From: JAGTVB01 sp049282355
Lineage (GTDB): Bacteria; Pseudomonadota; Gammaproteobacteria; HK1
Assembly (NCBI GenBank): GCA_049282355.1
Contig: JBAPTW010000006.1
Location: forward strand, 1 to 7,406
DNA: 7,406 nt
Direction of reading: 5' to 3'
Shown: in pieces, positions 1 to 6,913 of the stretch
Layout: every line of letters starts with the position of its first letter
Position numbering within the stretch: the stretch's first letter is position 1
The notes under the pieces: model-generated
The model's input: only the letters and a program-made list of their open reading frames with translations
Database searches by the model: none
What the model was told of the DNA's origin: nothing
Program-made: the position numbers and the translations under genes

Positions 1-594
1 CCGGTGGTGCTCCAGTCGCTGGCCGAAATGCTCAAGGCGGGTAGCCTCGGCCGCTTAGAGGTGGTGAACATCGTCGCGCATCCGGAGGTAGCAAAGGCAG
101 TCGGTACCCGCTCTGTGCCCTGGTTACGTATTGGGCCCTTCGAGCTCGATGGCCTTTATACTCCGACCGAGCTGGGAGCGTGGATCGAGCACGCTGCCGA
201 AGGCACCGGCTGGAAGCAGTACTTTAGCTCGCTTCTGGCGCGGGGCAGACTGCCGAAGGCCCTGGAGCTGGTTCGGAGAGATCCCTCGCGACTGGCGTCG
301 ATTATTGCTCTGGTCGAATCAATGGAAACACCCATGGCGGCGCGGGTCGGCGTTGGTGCCATAGTGGAAGAATTCGAAGGCAGCGACACGCTGCGTCACC
401 ACATTCCCGAGCTAGTGGCACTGACCCGATCCCCGGAGCCGCAGATTCGCGCCGATGCCTGTCATTACCTGGCACTGACGAATGCAGCGGAGGTCGCTGA
501 GCAGGTGCGGCCATTGCTGGACGACGCAGACTCTGAAGTCCGTGAGATTGCTCACGAGACACTCGAACGGCTGGCTGGCGACGAGGCTCTTTGA
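1..594 (+). CDS. Thioredoxin-fold protein with C-terminal HEAT repeats (5' end outside window)
   Basis: The reading frame is open from the first base, so the true start lies upstream; the GTG at position 4 is only an internal valine codon. Counting from that codon as residue 1, about residues 1-65 resemble the second half of a thioredoxin/glutaredoxin-like fold: a strand near LEVVNIV (18-24), then SVPW (37-40) with the cis-proline typical of thioredoxins, and a final strand and helix. The redox CxxC motif would lie just before the visible start, so it cannot be checked. Residues about 95-193 are alpha-helical, and the last 60 look like two HEAT/PBS-lyase-type repeats, with the pattern 'D-x-x-x-x-V-R-x-x-A' seen at DADSEVREIA (174-183) and a similar one at PQIRADA (146-152). 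HEAT repeats usually bind other proteins, so a thiol-disulfide or scaffolding role is an inference. The gene converges on ftsX with a 47-bp gap. The specific function is unknown. Confidence 0.8.
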   Translation, partial: PVVLQSLAEMLKAGSLGRLEVVNIVAHPEVAKAVGTRSVPWLRIGPFELDGLYTPTELGAWIEHAAEGTGWKQYFSSLLARGRLPKALELVRRDPSRLASIIALVESMETPMAARVGVGAIVEEFEGSDTLRHHIPELVALTRSPEPQIRADACHYLALTNAAEVAEQVRPLLDDADSEVREIAHETLERLAGDEAL

Positions 595-641
595 CGTCAT
601 CCTTGTACCTCGGCGCTGGCCATCCTTGGCCTTCCTGAACT

Positions 642-1625
642 CTACGACGGTTCGATGGCGGCGAGGTGGCGGCCGACGGCGAGCCAGGAGCCGGTGACGC
701 CGAGAAAAGCACCGACCATCCAGATGGTGAGCAGGGTATCGGCGCTCATGATGGAGAGAGAGAAATCGCTGCGATAGAGCGCGGTGAGCTGACGCACCGG
801 CGTTTGCAGGAGTCCCAGGGAGACGGCGACGAACAAACAGGCGACGATGCCGCCGAGTAGCCCGTACCACAGGCCGGTATAGAGAAATGGGCGACGGATG
901 AAGGCATCAGTGGCGCCGAGAAGCTTGGCGACCTCGATCTCCTCGCGGCGCTTCTCGACGTTCGCACGGATGGTGTTACCGACGATGAGCAACACACCGA
1001 CCCCGAGCAGCACGCCGATAACGGTGACCCCGCGTCGTATGACCTCCATGATGGCGTGGAGCCGGCGTAACCAGTCGAGATCGAATTGGGCGATCTCGAC
1101 CTGAGGTTCCTGACGAAGTGCTTCGAGGAGAGGGTCGATGTTAGCGGGGGTGGTTTGTCCCTGCATGAGTTGCAGCACCAGCACTGCGGGCAGCGGGTTC
1201 TCGTCGCCCAATACCGCCAACGCGTCCTTGAAGCCGGAAAGCTGCTGGTACTCTTGGAAAGCTTGCTCGCGCGTAATGACGCGGACGTGGGCAAGGTCCG
1301 ATCGCGCCTGCAGGGTTTTTGCGAGCTTCGCCGCTTCCGCGTCACTCACCTCGGGTTTCAGAAACACAGAGATTTGGGCGGCGCTTTCCCAACTGCGGCT
1401 CAAGCCTTGCACGTTGTCGAGCAGCACAAAGAGGCCGGCGGGGAGCGCCAGAGCGATGCCGATGACCGCGGCGATCATGAGCGTGTTGAGCGGCGTGTTG
1501 GCGAGCTGACCGAGTGTATAGACCAGGCATTGGAAATGCCAAAGTGCCCAGCCGGTGAGCCGCTTTTCGATCCAGGTTGGACGGCGGCTACGGGGTAAAT
1601 CGGATCCCGCGGAAACGTCCCTCAT
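642..1625 (-). CDS. ftsX: Cell division ABC transporter permease-like protein FtsX
   Basis: FtsX is the inner-membrane half of the FtsEX complex, which couples ATP hydrolysis by FtsE to activation of periplasmic peptidoglycan hydrolases at the division site (through EnvC in E. coli). The 327-residue product has the family layout: a cytoplasmic N-terminus, TM1 at about 48-70, a periplasmic domain at about 71-197, then TM2 (about 198-219), TM3 (about 248-273) and TM4 (about 297-320). The cytoplasmic segment after TM2, with RREEIEVAKLLGATDAFIRR (226-245), is the characteristic coupling region of FtsX/MacB-type permeases. PLPAVLVL (145-152) in the periplasmic domain is also typical of FtsX. The ATG overlaps the ftsE stop codon as ATGA, which fits translational coupling and 1:1 synthesis. 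Length is normal for the family. The gene ends 47 bp from the convergent thioredoxin/HEAT gene; no rpoH follows it. Confidence 0.96.
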   Translation of the reverse strand: MRDVSAGSDLPRSRRPTWIEKRLTGWALWHFQCLVYTLGQLANTPLNTLMIAAVIGIALALPAGLFVLLDNVQGLSRSWESAAQISVFLKPEVSDAEAAKLAKTLQARSDLAHVRVITREQAFQEYQQLSGFKDALAVLGDENPLPAVLVLQLMQGQTTPANIDPLLEALRQEPQVEIAQFDLDWLRRLHAIMEVIRRGVTVIGVLLGVGVLLIVGNTIRANVEKRREEIEVAKLLGATDAFIRRPFLYTGLWYGLLGGIVACLFVAVSLGLLQTPVRQLTALYRSDFSLSIMSADTLLTIWMVGAFLGVTGSWLAVGRHLAAIEPS

Positions 1626-2296
1626 GCTGCAGTCATCCGTTTCTCGTCGATCAACGTGCCGTTTTTTAAAGTTAACAGACGATGCCCCATGCCACCGATG
1701 AGGCTCAGATCGTGGCTGGCGATCAGCACGGTGACGCCAAAGTGGTTGAAACGTTCAAACAGGGTCATGATCTCGCGTGACAGTTCTGGGTCTAAGTTTC
1801 CGGTGGGCTCGTCGGCAAGCAAGATGGCCGGTTTATTGACGACCCCTCGGGCGATGCCGACCCGCTGCTGCTCGCCGCTCGAGAGGGTAATGGGATTTAG
1901 CTTTTCCTTGCCGAGCAGCCCCACTTTGTCGAGAGCGGCGCGCACGCGGCGGCTGACATCCTGGTGCGAATAGCCAGCAATGACCAGCGGCAATGCGACG
2001 TTGTCGAACACCGTGCGGTCCATGAGTAGCCGGTGGTTTTGAAACACCATGCCGATGTGGCGGCGGAAATAGGGGATGCGCCGCTTGCCCATACGACTTA
2101 AGTTTTCGCCACCGATGATAATGTGGCCGCGATTTACCCGCTCGATGAGCGCGATGAGGCGTAACACCGTGGTTTTGCCGGCACCGGAGTGGCCGGTCAG
2201 GAAAGCCATCTCGCCGCGGGCGAGATCAAAGCTGACGCTGCGCAGCGCTTCGTACCCGTTAGGGTAGCGTTTGCTGACCTCGTGGAAATGGATCAT
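1622..2296 (-). CDS. ftsE: Cell division ATP-binding protein FtsE
   Basis: FtsE is the cytoplasmic ATPase of the FtsEX divisome complex. The 224-residue product is a complete single ABC domain: Walker A GHSGAGKT (35-42), Q-loop Q86 in VFQNHRLL, signature LSSGEQQR (138-145), Walker B ILLADE (158-163) followed by PTGNLD, and H-loop His195 in ASHD. The signature reads LSSGEQ rather than the commoner LSGGEQ, a mild variant found in FtsE proteins. The N-terminus MIHFHEVSKRYPNG matches the usual FtsE start, which supports this ATG although no strong Shine-Dalgarno precedes it. The gene follows ftsY after 68 bp and overlaps ftsX by 4 bp. Assignment to FtsE rather than LolD or another MacB-type ATPase rests on the adjacent ftsX and ftsY as well as the sequence. 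Confidence 0.97.
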   Translation of the reverse strand: MIHFHEVSKRYPNGYEALRSVSFDLARGEMAFLTGHSGAGKTTVLRLIALIERVNRGHIIIGGENLSRMGKRRIPYFRRHIGMVFQNHRLLMDRTVFDNVALPLVIAGYSHQDVSRRVRAALDKVGLLGKEKLNPITLSSGEQQRVGIARGVVNKPAILLADEPTGNLDPELSREIMTLFERFNHFGVTVLIASHDLSLIGGMGHRLLTLKNGTLIDEKRMTAA

Positions 2297-2331
2297 GGGG
2301 CTTGTAGCGGCTCGTCAAGCGAATGGGTTCA

Positions 2332-2362
2332 GTCCGAAATCGCCGCGGCGAGGGAATCGGAC
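2332..2362 (-). other. Potential stem-loop in the ftsY-ftsE spacer
   Basis: Two nested inverted repeats lie just after the ftsY stop codon. The outer arms are GTCCGA (2332-2337) and TCGGAC (2357-2362), a perfect 6-bp stem. Between them is the perfect 12-bp palindrome TCGCCGCGGCGA (2340-2351). In the ftsY-ftsE transcript this could form a hairpin starting 2 nt past the ftsY stop. No U-tract follows, so it is not a standard intrinsic terminator. An RNA-processing, mRNA-stability or attenuation element is possible but unproven. Confidence 0.45.
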
Positions 2363-2364
2363 CG

Positions 2365-3339
2365 TCACCTCTCAAACAAGGCGTCGACGAACTCCGAGGC
2401 GTTGAAGGGACGGAGATCCTCCGCTGATTCTCCCACTCCGATGAAGCGGATTGGAAGAGCGAGTTCGCGGGCAATCGCCAGCACGATGCCGCCCTTGGCG
2501 GTGCCGTCGAGCTTGGTAAGCGCAATGCCAGAAACCTGGACCGCTTGGTGAAATTGGCGCGCTTGGGCGAGCGCATTTTGACCCGTACCGGCATCGACCA
2601 CCAGCAGTGTCTCGTGTGGCGCATTGGGATCGAGCTTGCCAATCACGCGCCGGACCTTCTTCAGCTCCTCCATGAGATTGACCTGCGTATGCAGCCGTCC
2701 TGCCGTGTCGGCGATAAGCACGTCAAAGCCGCGCGCCTTCGCGGAGTGTACCGCATCATAGACGACCGAGGCAGAATCGGCACCGATCTGTTGCGCGATG
2801 ACCGGTGCACCCACCCGCTCGCCCCAAATCTGCAGCTGTTCGATGGCGGCGGCACGAAAAGTGTCTCCGGCGGCAAGCAGCACGTTACGACCCTCGGCCC
2901 GCAAGCGGCTCGCCAGCTTGCCGATGGTGGTGGTTTTGCCGGTGCCGTTGACGCCAACCAGAAGAATAACAAAGGGTCGTGGCCCATCCTTTGGCACTGC
3001 GAGGGGTTGGCTCACGGGCTCTAAGATGGCCAGCATGTTCTCCCGCAGCGCGCTGAATACTGCCTCCGGATCGGCGAGTTGTTTGCGGGCTAGCCGCTGG
3101 GAGAGGTCGGCCACGATCTGAGTGGTTGCAGCGATGCCGACATCGGCAGAGAGCAGCAGATCCTCTATCTCCTCGACAAGCTCACCGCTGACGGTGCGCT
3201 GGCGCGCGAAGATCTCGGTAAGGCGTGCCGTGAGGCCGGTTCGAGTGCGCTTGAGCGCGTCGCGCAGGCGTCCGAAGCGACGAGGACGGGAGCCGGTTTG
3301 ATCGTTGAGGTTTTGCGTGCGGTCTTTGCGCCGGAACAT
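2365..3339 (-). CDS. ftsY: Signal recognition particle receptor FtsY
   Basis: FtsY is the membrane-associated SRP-receptor GTPase; it pairs with Ffh to hand ribosome-nascent chains to the Sec translocon. With the start at 3339 the product has 324 residues. An N domain of helices occupies about 22-115, followed by the G domain: GVNGTGKTT (129-137, P-loop), DTFRAAA (159-165, insertion-box region), DTAGR (211-215), TKLD (275-278) and GVGE (301-304, closing loop). The frame stays open upstream to an ATG at 3435, with another at 3408. I chose 3339 because MFRRKDR starts like known short FtsY proteins, and the longer forms would run into the divergent peptidase gene. None of these starts has a clear Shine-Dalgarno. 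The N-terminal A region is very short and basic instead of the long acidic domain of E. coli FtsY (497 aa). Confidence 0.96.
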   Translation of the reverse strand: MFRRKDRTQNLNDQTGSRPRRFGRLRDALKRTRTGLTARLTEIFARQRTVSGELVEEIEDLLLSADVGIAATTQIVADLSQRLARKQLADPEAVFSALRENMLAILEPVSQPLAVPKDGPRPFVILLVGVNGTGKTTTIGKLASRLRAEGRNVLLAAGDTFRAAAIEQLQIWGERVGAPVIAQQIGADSASVVYDAVHSAKARGFDVLIADTAGRLHTQVNLMEELKKVRRVIGKLDPNAPHETLLVVDAGTGQNALAQARQFHQAVQVSGIALTKLDGTAKGGIVLAIARELALPIRFIGVGESAEDLRPFNASEFVDALFER

Positions 3340-3392
3340 GGGATGGAAACGAATCTCAGGTGGCGTGGTCCGATACAGCGGTTGGTGACGAC

Positions 3393-3399
3393 GAGGTGA
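3393..3399 (+). promoter_or_regulatory. Shine-Dalgarno site fixing the start of the first M16 gene
   Basis: GAGGTGA matches the anti-Shine-Dalgarno consensus well and sits 7 nt before the ATG at 3407. This favours 3407 over the in-frame ATG at 3440, where a GGGG run is less well placed (11 nt upstream). The site lies in the 67-bp divergent gap between ftsY and the peptidase gene (3340-3406). I could not identify convincing -35/-10 boxes for either direction in this gap. Confidence 0.65.
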
Positions 3400-3406
3400 T
3401 CGTAAC

Positions 3407-4813
3407 ATGTTTGATTGGTGGGATGGGGTCTGCAAGCGAATGATTGCTCATTTGCTTGCGATTGCGTGTGGGTTGGGTGCCCCCATGGCGTTTGCCAAGG
3501 AGGCTTCGGCAGTGCAGGAATTCATGCTTGAAAACGGGCTCAAGCTGATCGTCAAGGAAGACCACCGGGCCCCGGTCGTTGTCTCCCAAGTTTGGTATAA
3601 AGTGGGCTCAGGCTATGAGTACAGTGGCATCACGGGTATTTCCCATATGCTGGAGCACATGATGTTCAAGGGCACTGACGAGCTGGCGCCGGGAGAATTT
3701 TCGCGCATCATCGCCGCCCAGGGCGGTACTGAAAATGCCTTTACCAGCTACGATTACACGGCCTACTTCCAGGAGCTGGAGAAGAGCCGGCTCGAGGTAA
3801 GCTTCAAGCTCGAAGCGGATCGCATGCGAGACTTGCGACTATCGCCGGAGGCGCTGGCCTTAGAAAAACAGGTCGTCATGGAGGAGCGGCGGTTGCGCAC
3901 CGATGACGATCCGCAAAGCCTTACCCTAGAGCACTTTCGAGCGGTGGCCTTTAAGAACAGCCCGTATCGGAATCCGGTGATCGGTTGGATGACCGACATC
4001 AACAACTACGAGCTCGATGACCTGCAACGTTGGTATCGCCAATGGTATGCACCGAACAATGCGGTGGTCGTGGTGGTGGGGGATGTAGAGCCGATGCAGG
4101 TGAAGGCGCTCGCCGATAAACACTTTGGCAAGCTGGCAGCGGTGGATCTCGACGCCATCAAGCCACGACAGGAAGTTCCCCAATTTGGTTTGCAGCGAAT
4201 GACGGTGCAAAGGCCAGCAAAAGTGCCCTACTTGCTACTGGGTTATCAGGTGCCGTCGCTGGCGACCGCCGAGCTCGAGTGGGAGCCCTACGCGCTCATC
4301 GTGTTAGCGGCTATTTTTGACGGCAACGAGGGGTCGCGTTTTGGCAAGAACCTTCGGCGGGGCCAGCAGCTTGCGGCTCAACTGATGGTGGACTATGGGC
4401 TCTATGACCGCAAGTCGACGCTGTTCGTGATTGCCGGCTACCCGACTCCAGAGACTGGCGTTGATGCACTCGAGACCGCGGTTCGCCAGGAAGTCGCGCG
4501 AGTGCAACGCGAATTGGTGACCGACGAGGAGCTCGATCGGATAAAAATTCAGGTGGTCGCGGAGGATGTGTACGCGCGGGACTCGGTATTTTATCAGGCG
4601 ATGCAGCTCGGCCAACTCGAAGCCGTCGGCCTGGGTTGGCAGCGCCGGGACGAGTTTGTCGACCGTGTTCAGTCAGTCACGGCAGAGCAGGTGCAGGCAG
4701 TGGCGAACAAGTACCTCGTGGAACAGGGGCTGACGGTGGCCGTGCTGGAACCAACAGCCATGCAGGACCAAGAAGCGGCATCCCACAACAGGAAGGAGCC
4801 CGATGTACATTAG
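3407..4813 (+). CDS. M16 family zinc metallopeptidase, catalytic (HxxEH) subunit, exported
   Basis: The product is a 468-residue M16B-type (MPP/pitrilysin-like) peptidase. The inverted zinc motif HMLEH is at 80-84 (His80, Glu83 as catalytic base, His84). The third ligand fits Glu160 in VVMEERR, 75 residues on, the spacing expected in M16. NAFTSYDYTAY (110-120) is another family hallmark. An N-terminal hydrophobic segment (about 12-28) ending at AFA-KE predicts Sec export, so the enzyme probably acts in the periplasm or at the envelope. In the C-terminal half, where the R/Y substrate-binding motif is expected, it reads LRRGQQLAA (316-324): the arginine remains but the tyrosine is replaced by Ala324. 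The gene overlaps the next M16 gene by 11 bp, so the two are very likely co-translated partners of one peptidase. The start at 3407 has a good Shine-Dalgarno; ATG 3440 would give a more conventional signal peptide. The natural substrate is unknown. Confidence 0.94.
   Translation: MFDWWDGVCKRMIAHLLAIACGLGAPMAFAKEASAVQEFMLENGLKLIVKEDHRAPVVVSQVWYKVGSGYEYSGITGISHMLEHMMFKGTDELAPGEFSRIIAAQGGTENAFTSYDYTAYFQELEKSRLEVSFKLEADRMRDLRLSPEALALEKQVVMEERRLRTDDDPQSLTLEHFRAVAFKNSPYRNPVIGWMTDINNYELDDLQRWYRQWYAPNNAVVVVVGDVEPMQVKALADKHFGKLAAVDLDAIKPRQEVPQFGLQRMTVQRPAKVPYLLLGYQVPSLATAELEWEPYALIVLAAIFDGNEGSRFGKNLRRGQQLAAQLMVDYGLYDRKSTLFVIAGYPTPETGVDALETAVRQEVARVQRELVTDEELDRIKIQVVAEDVYARDSVFYQAMQLGQLEAVGLGWQRRDEFVDRVQSVTAEQVQAVANKYLVEQGLTVAVLEPTAMQDQEAASHNRKEPDVH
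4791..4798 (+). promoter_or_regulatory. Shine-Dalgarno for the second M16 gene, inside the first
   Basis: GGAAGGAG ends 4 nt before the ATG at 4803 and lies inside the 3' end of the upstream M16 gene, which stops at 4813. Together with the 11-bp gene overlap this supports initiation at 4803 and coupled translation of the two subunits. Confidence 0.6.
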
Positions 4814-6191
4814 ATTCTTTGTGCCATTGCTGTTGGCTTTGCTGGCAGCACCCGTCGCGGCAACGCCGAACATTGAACACTGGAGCACAGCCAATGGCGC
4901 CCGCGTATACTTCGTGCCCACCCGCGAGCTGCCCATGGTGGATATCAAGTTGGTGTTCGATGGCGGTAGCGCACGCGATCAGGACTCACCAGGATTAGCA
5001 CGGTTCACGAATTCAATGCTTCAAGAAGGTGCTGGAGCTTACGATGCGGATGCCATCGCAGAGCGTTTGGCGATGCTCGGCGCTGAGCTTAGCACCGAGT
5101 CAGCCCGGGATATGGCGTCGGTCAGGCTACGAGTTTTAAGTGATCCCGTCGTGCGAGATGAGGCGGTTGAGCTGCTGGGATTGATCGCTGGCAAGCCCGC
5201 TTTTGCCCCGGATGCCCTCCAGCGTGTGCGCGGACAGCTTCTCGTTGAGCTGCAGGAAGAGCAACAATCGCCGTCCGATCTGGCAAGTCGAGCATTCTAT
5301 TCAAAAGCCTTTGACGATCATCCTTACTCATTGCCTCCCAGCGGGACAGAGGGGAGTCTTTCTGCCATTGAGGTGGCTGATGTGCAGCGGTTTCACCAGC
5401 GCTACTATGTGAGGCAAAATGTGGTGGTGGTGATTGTCGGCGATCTCGATCGGGCGCAGGCCGAGTTACTTGCCACCGGGGTTGTTGAGCAGCTGCCCGA
5501 AGGTGAGCCCGCCTCTCGGCTGCCCACGGCACCTCCTGTTGAGGCGCCAACCAATCGCTCCATCGATTTTCCCTCGGCGCAAACACATATCCTCGTCGGC
5601 CAACCCGCTCTGTCGCGGCTGGATGACGATTACTATGCGCTTTATGTTGGCAATCACATCCTGGGGGGCGGGGATCTCGTGTCATTGCTTTTCGAAGAGA
5701 TACGGGAACGTCGCGGGCTGGCCTACAGCGTAGGAAGCTATCTCGCACCCATGCGCGCCGAAGGACCTTTCATCATGAGCCTGCAAACCCGAAGCGAGAA
5801 AGCGGGTGAGGCTGTGGACCTGATGCGCACGCTGCTCATCCGTTTCGTGAAAGAGGGACCGACAGCAGAGCAGCTAGCAGCGGCGAAGAAGAATATTACC
5901 GGCGGGTTTCCCCTGCGCATTGACAGTAATCGAAATATAATGAGCTATGTTGCCATGATCGGCTTTTATGGATTGCCCCTTGATTACCTGAATACCTTTA
6001 ATGAACGGATCGACGCCATTACCGCTGATGATGTCCGCAGGGTTTTCGCGCGTCATATCCATCCGCAGCGCTTAGTCACCGTCATGGTTGGACCGCAGGC
6101 GGCCTCAGGGAACCATGAGCTTGGGACGACAAAGGCAAGTATTCCTGCGAACAGTGACTCTTCTATTCTGAAAAACACCGTTGAGCCATGA
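4803..6191 (+). CDS. M16 family peptidase-like protein, non-catalytic (R/Y) subunit, exported
   Basis: The 462-residue product has the M16 two-domain fold but no zinc site. At the position of HxxEH it reads RFTNS (67-71), so both histidines and the glutamate are gone (Arg67, Asn70, Ser71). The C-terminal half keeps the substrate-binding motif IRERRGLAY (300-308, with Tyr308), which is degenerate in the partner. This is the arrangement of mitochondrial processing peptidase and of bacterial M16B heterodimers, with one zinc subunit and one R/Y subunit. A clear signal peptide (FFVPLLLALLAAPVAA, about 5-20, cut before Thr21) predicts export without a lipobox. The last 30 or so residues form a polar Ser/Asn/Thr-rich tail beyond the fold. 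The gene starts inside the end of the catalytic subunit gene and ends 21 bp before rsmD. Calling it inactive alone is inference from the missing ligands. Confidence 0.92.
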   Translation: MYIRFFVPLLLALLAAPVAATPNIEHWSTANGARVYFVPTRELPMVDIKLVFDGGSARDQDSPGLARFTNSMLQEGAGAYDADAIAERLAMLGAELSTESARDMASVRLRVLSDPVVRDEAVELLGLIAGKPAFAPDALQRVRGQLLVELQEEQQSPSDLASRAFYSKAFDDHPYSLPPSGTEGSLSAIEVADVQRFHQRYYVRQNVVVVIVGDLDRAQAELLATGVVEQLPEGEPASRLPTAPPVEAPTNRSIDFPSAQTHILVGQPALSRLDDDYYALYVGNHILGGGDLVSLLFEEIRERRGLAYSVGSYLAPMRAEGPFIMSLQTRSEKAGEAVDLMRTLLIRFVKEGPTAEQLAAAKKNITGGFPLRIDSNRNIMSYVAMIGFYGLPLDYLNTFNERIDAITADDVRRVFARHIHPQRLVTVMVGPQAASGNHELGTTKASIPANSDSSILKNTVEP

Positions 6192-6201
6192 TGGCTGCGC
6201 C

Positions 6202-6233
6202 GGATTGGGATCATGATCGGGCCCGTGCAATCC
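6202..6233 (+). other. Inverted repeat enclosing the proposed rsmD start codon
   Basis: GGATTG (6202-6207) and CAATCC (6228-6233) form a perfect 6-bp stem. The interval contains the palindrome GATCATGATC (6209-6218), which spans the ATG at 6213, and next to it GGGCCC (6219-6224). A folded mRNA could hide this start codon. Short palindromes like these also occur by chance in GC-rich DNA, so any regulatory role is speculative. Confidence 0.3.
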
Positions 6234-6845
6234 CTGATGGAATCGTTGGTGAAACGCTCCGCGTCTGGCAAAGTCCGCATCATTGGGGGTAAATGGAGAA
6301 GCAGAAGCCTGGTATTTCCGGCGCGCCCGGAGCTACGCCCGACCTCCGATCGCGTTCGGGAGACGCTGTTTAACTGGCTGGGAAGTCGCGTGGCAGGGGC
6401 GCACTGTCTGGATCTCTTCGCGGGCAGCGGCGCGCTTGGCTTTGAGGCGGCTTCTCGGGGCGCGGCCCAGGTCGTGATGGTCGAGCGGGACAGTGTTCTA
6501 ATGCGCTACCTCAGCGAGCAAGCGCATATCCTTGATGCGCCCACTGTGAAGCTTATCCGCAAGGACGCAAGGCGATGGGTGCAGCTGACGCGGCCGGCAT
6601 CCATGCCGCCGTTTGACATCGTGTTCCTCGATCCGCCGTTTGCGAGCGATCTCCTGGTGCTGCTATGTCGCCAGTTGGAGGATGGGGGCTGGTTGCAAAG
6701 CGAAGCGCTTGTTTACTTAGAGATGCCCGAGCGCAAGGAAGAGCCGCCACTGCCCGGCAATTGGGCTGTGATACAATCAGGTTGCGCTGGCCAAGTAGGT
6801 TATTACCTTGTCAGGCGTTGCCGCGAGCCTCGCATTAGCGATTGA
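6213..6845 (+). CDS. rsmD: 16S rRNA (guanine(966)-N2)-methyltransferase RsmD
   Basis: RsmD transfers a methyl group from S-adenosylmethionine to N2 of G966 in 16S rRNA during 30S assembly, in the cytoplasm. The 210-residue product shows the family's N-terminal signature RIIGGKWRSR (22-31), LRPTSDRVRETLFNWL (41-56), SAM-binding motif I LDLFAGSGALGFEA (66-79), an acidic residue closing the next strand at VERD (90-93), and the catalytic DPPF (140-143) of N2-guanine/N6-adenine methyltransferases. E. coli RsmD begins about 13 residues before the RIIGG motif. Here the ATG at 6213 gives 21 residues before it, so ATG 6237 or GTG 6249 may be the real start; none has a strong Shine-Dalgarno. The gene follows the M16 pair by 21 bp and is probably cotranscribed with it. 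The partnership of rsmD with the ftsYEX region is common in gammaproteobacteria. Confidence 0.95.
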   Translation: MIGPVQSLMESLVKRSASGKVRIIGGKWRSRSLVFPARPELRPTSDRVRETLFNWLGSRVAGAHCLDLFAGSGALGFEAASRGAAQVVMVERDSVLMRYLSEQAHILDAPTVKLIRKDARRWVQLTRPASMPPFDIVFLDPPFASDLLVLLCRQLEDGGWLQSEALVYLEMPERKEEPPLPGNWAVIQSGCAGQVGYYLVRRCREPRISD

Positions 6846-6913
6846 GGTTGCCAACGCTGTCCATGCCGCTTGGTTCTTGGTTGAATTGACCTTGGCCTTT
6901 TGAGCACATACTT

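Noticed and set aside
598..628. Direct repeat CATCCTTG (598-605 and 621-628) and GGCC inverted repeat between the convergent genes
   Set aside because: The repeat is only 8 bp, and the stem is only 4 bp with no U-tract, so a terminator or attachment site cannot be supported.
412..870. 152-codon minus-strand frame bridging the thioredoxin/HEAT gene and ftsX
   Set aside because: It overlaps two real genes in other frames and its Arg-rich product is typical of a shadow frame.
1086..1598. 170-codon open frame on the plus strand opposite ftsX
   Set aside because: It lies wholly antisense to ftsX, shows no recognisable domain, and is the kind of open frame that GC-rich coding DNA produces on its opposite strand.
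5122..5748. 208-codon open frame on the minus strand opposite the second M16 gene
   Set aside because: The composition is rich in Arg, Pro and His with no fold or motif, and the opposite strand codes for a well-supported protein.
6886..6912. TTGACC/CATACT promoter-like pair before coaD
   Set aside because: The -10 match is 4 of 6, the spacing is only 15 bp, and it abuts the ATG, which would leave almost no leader.
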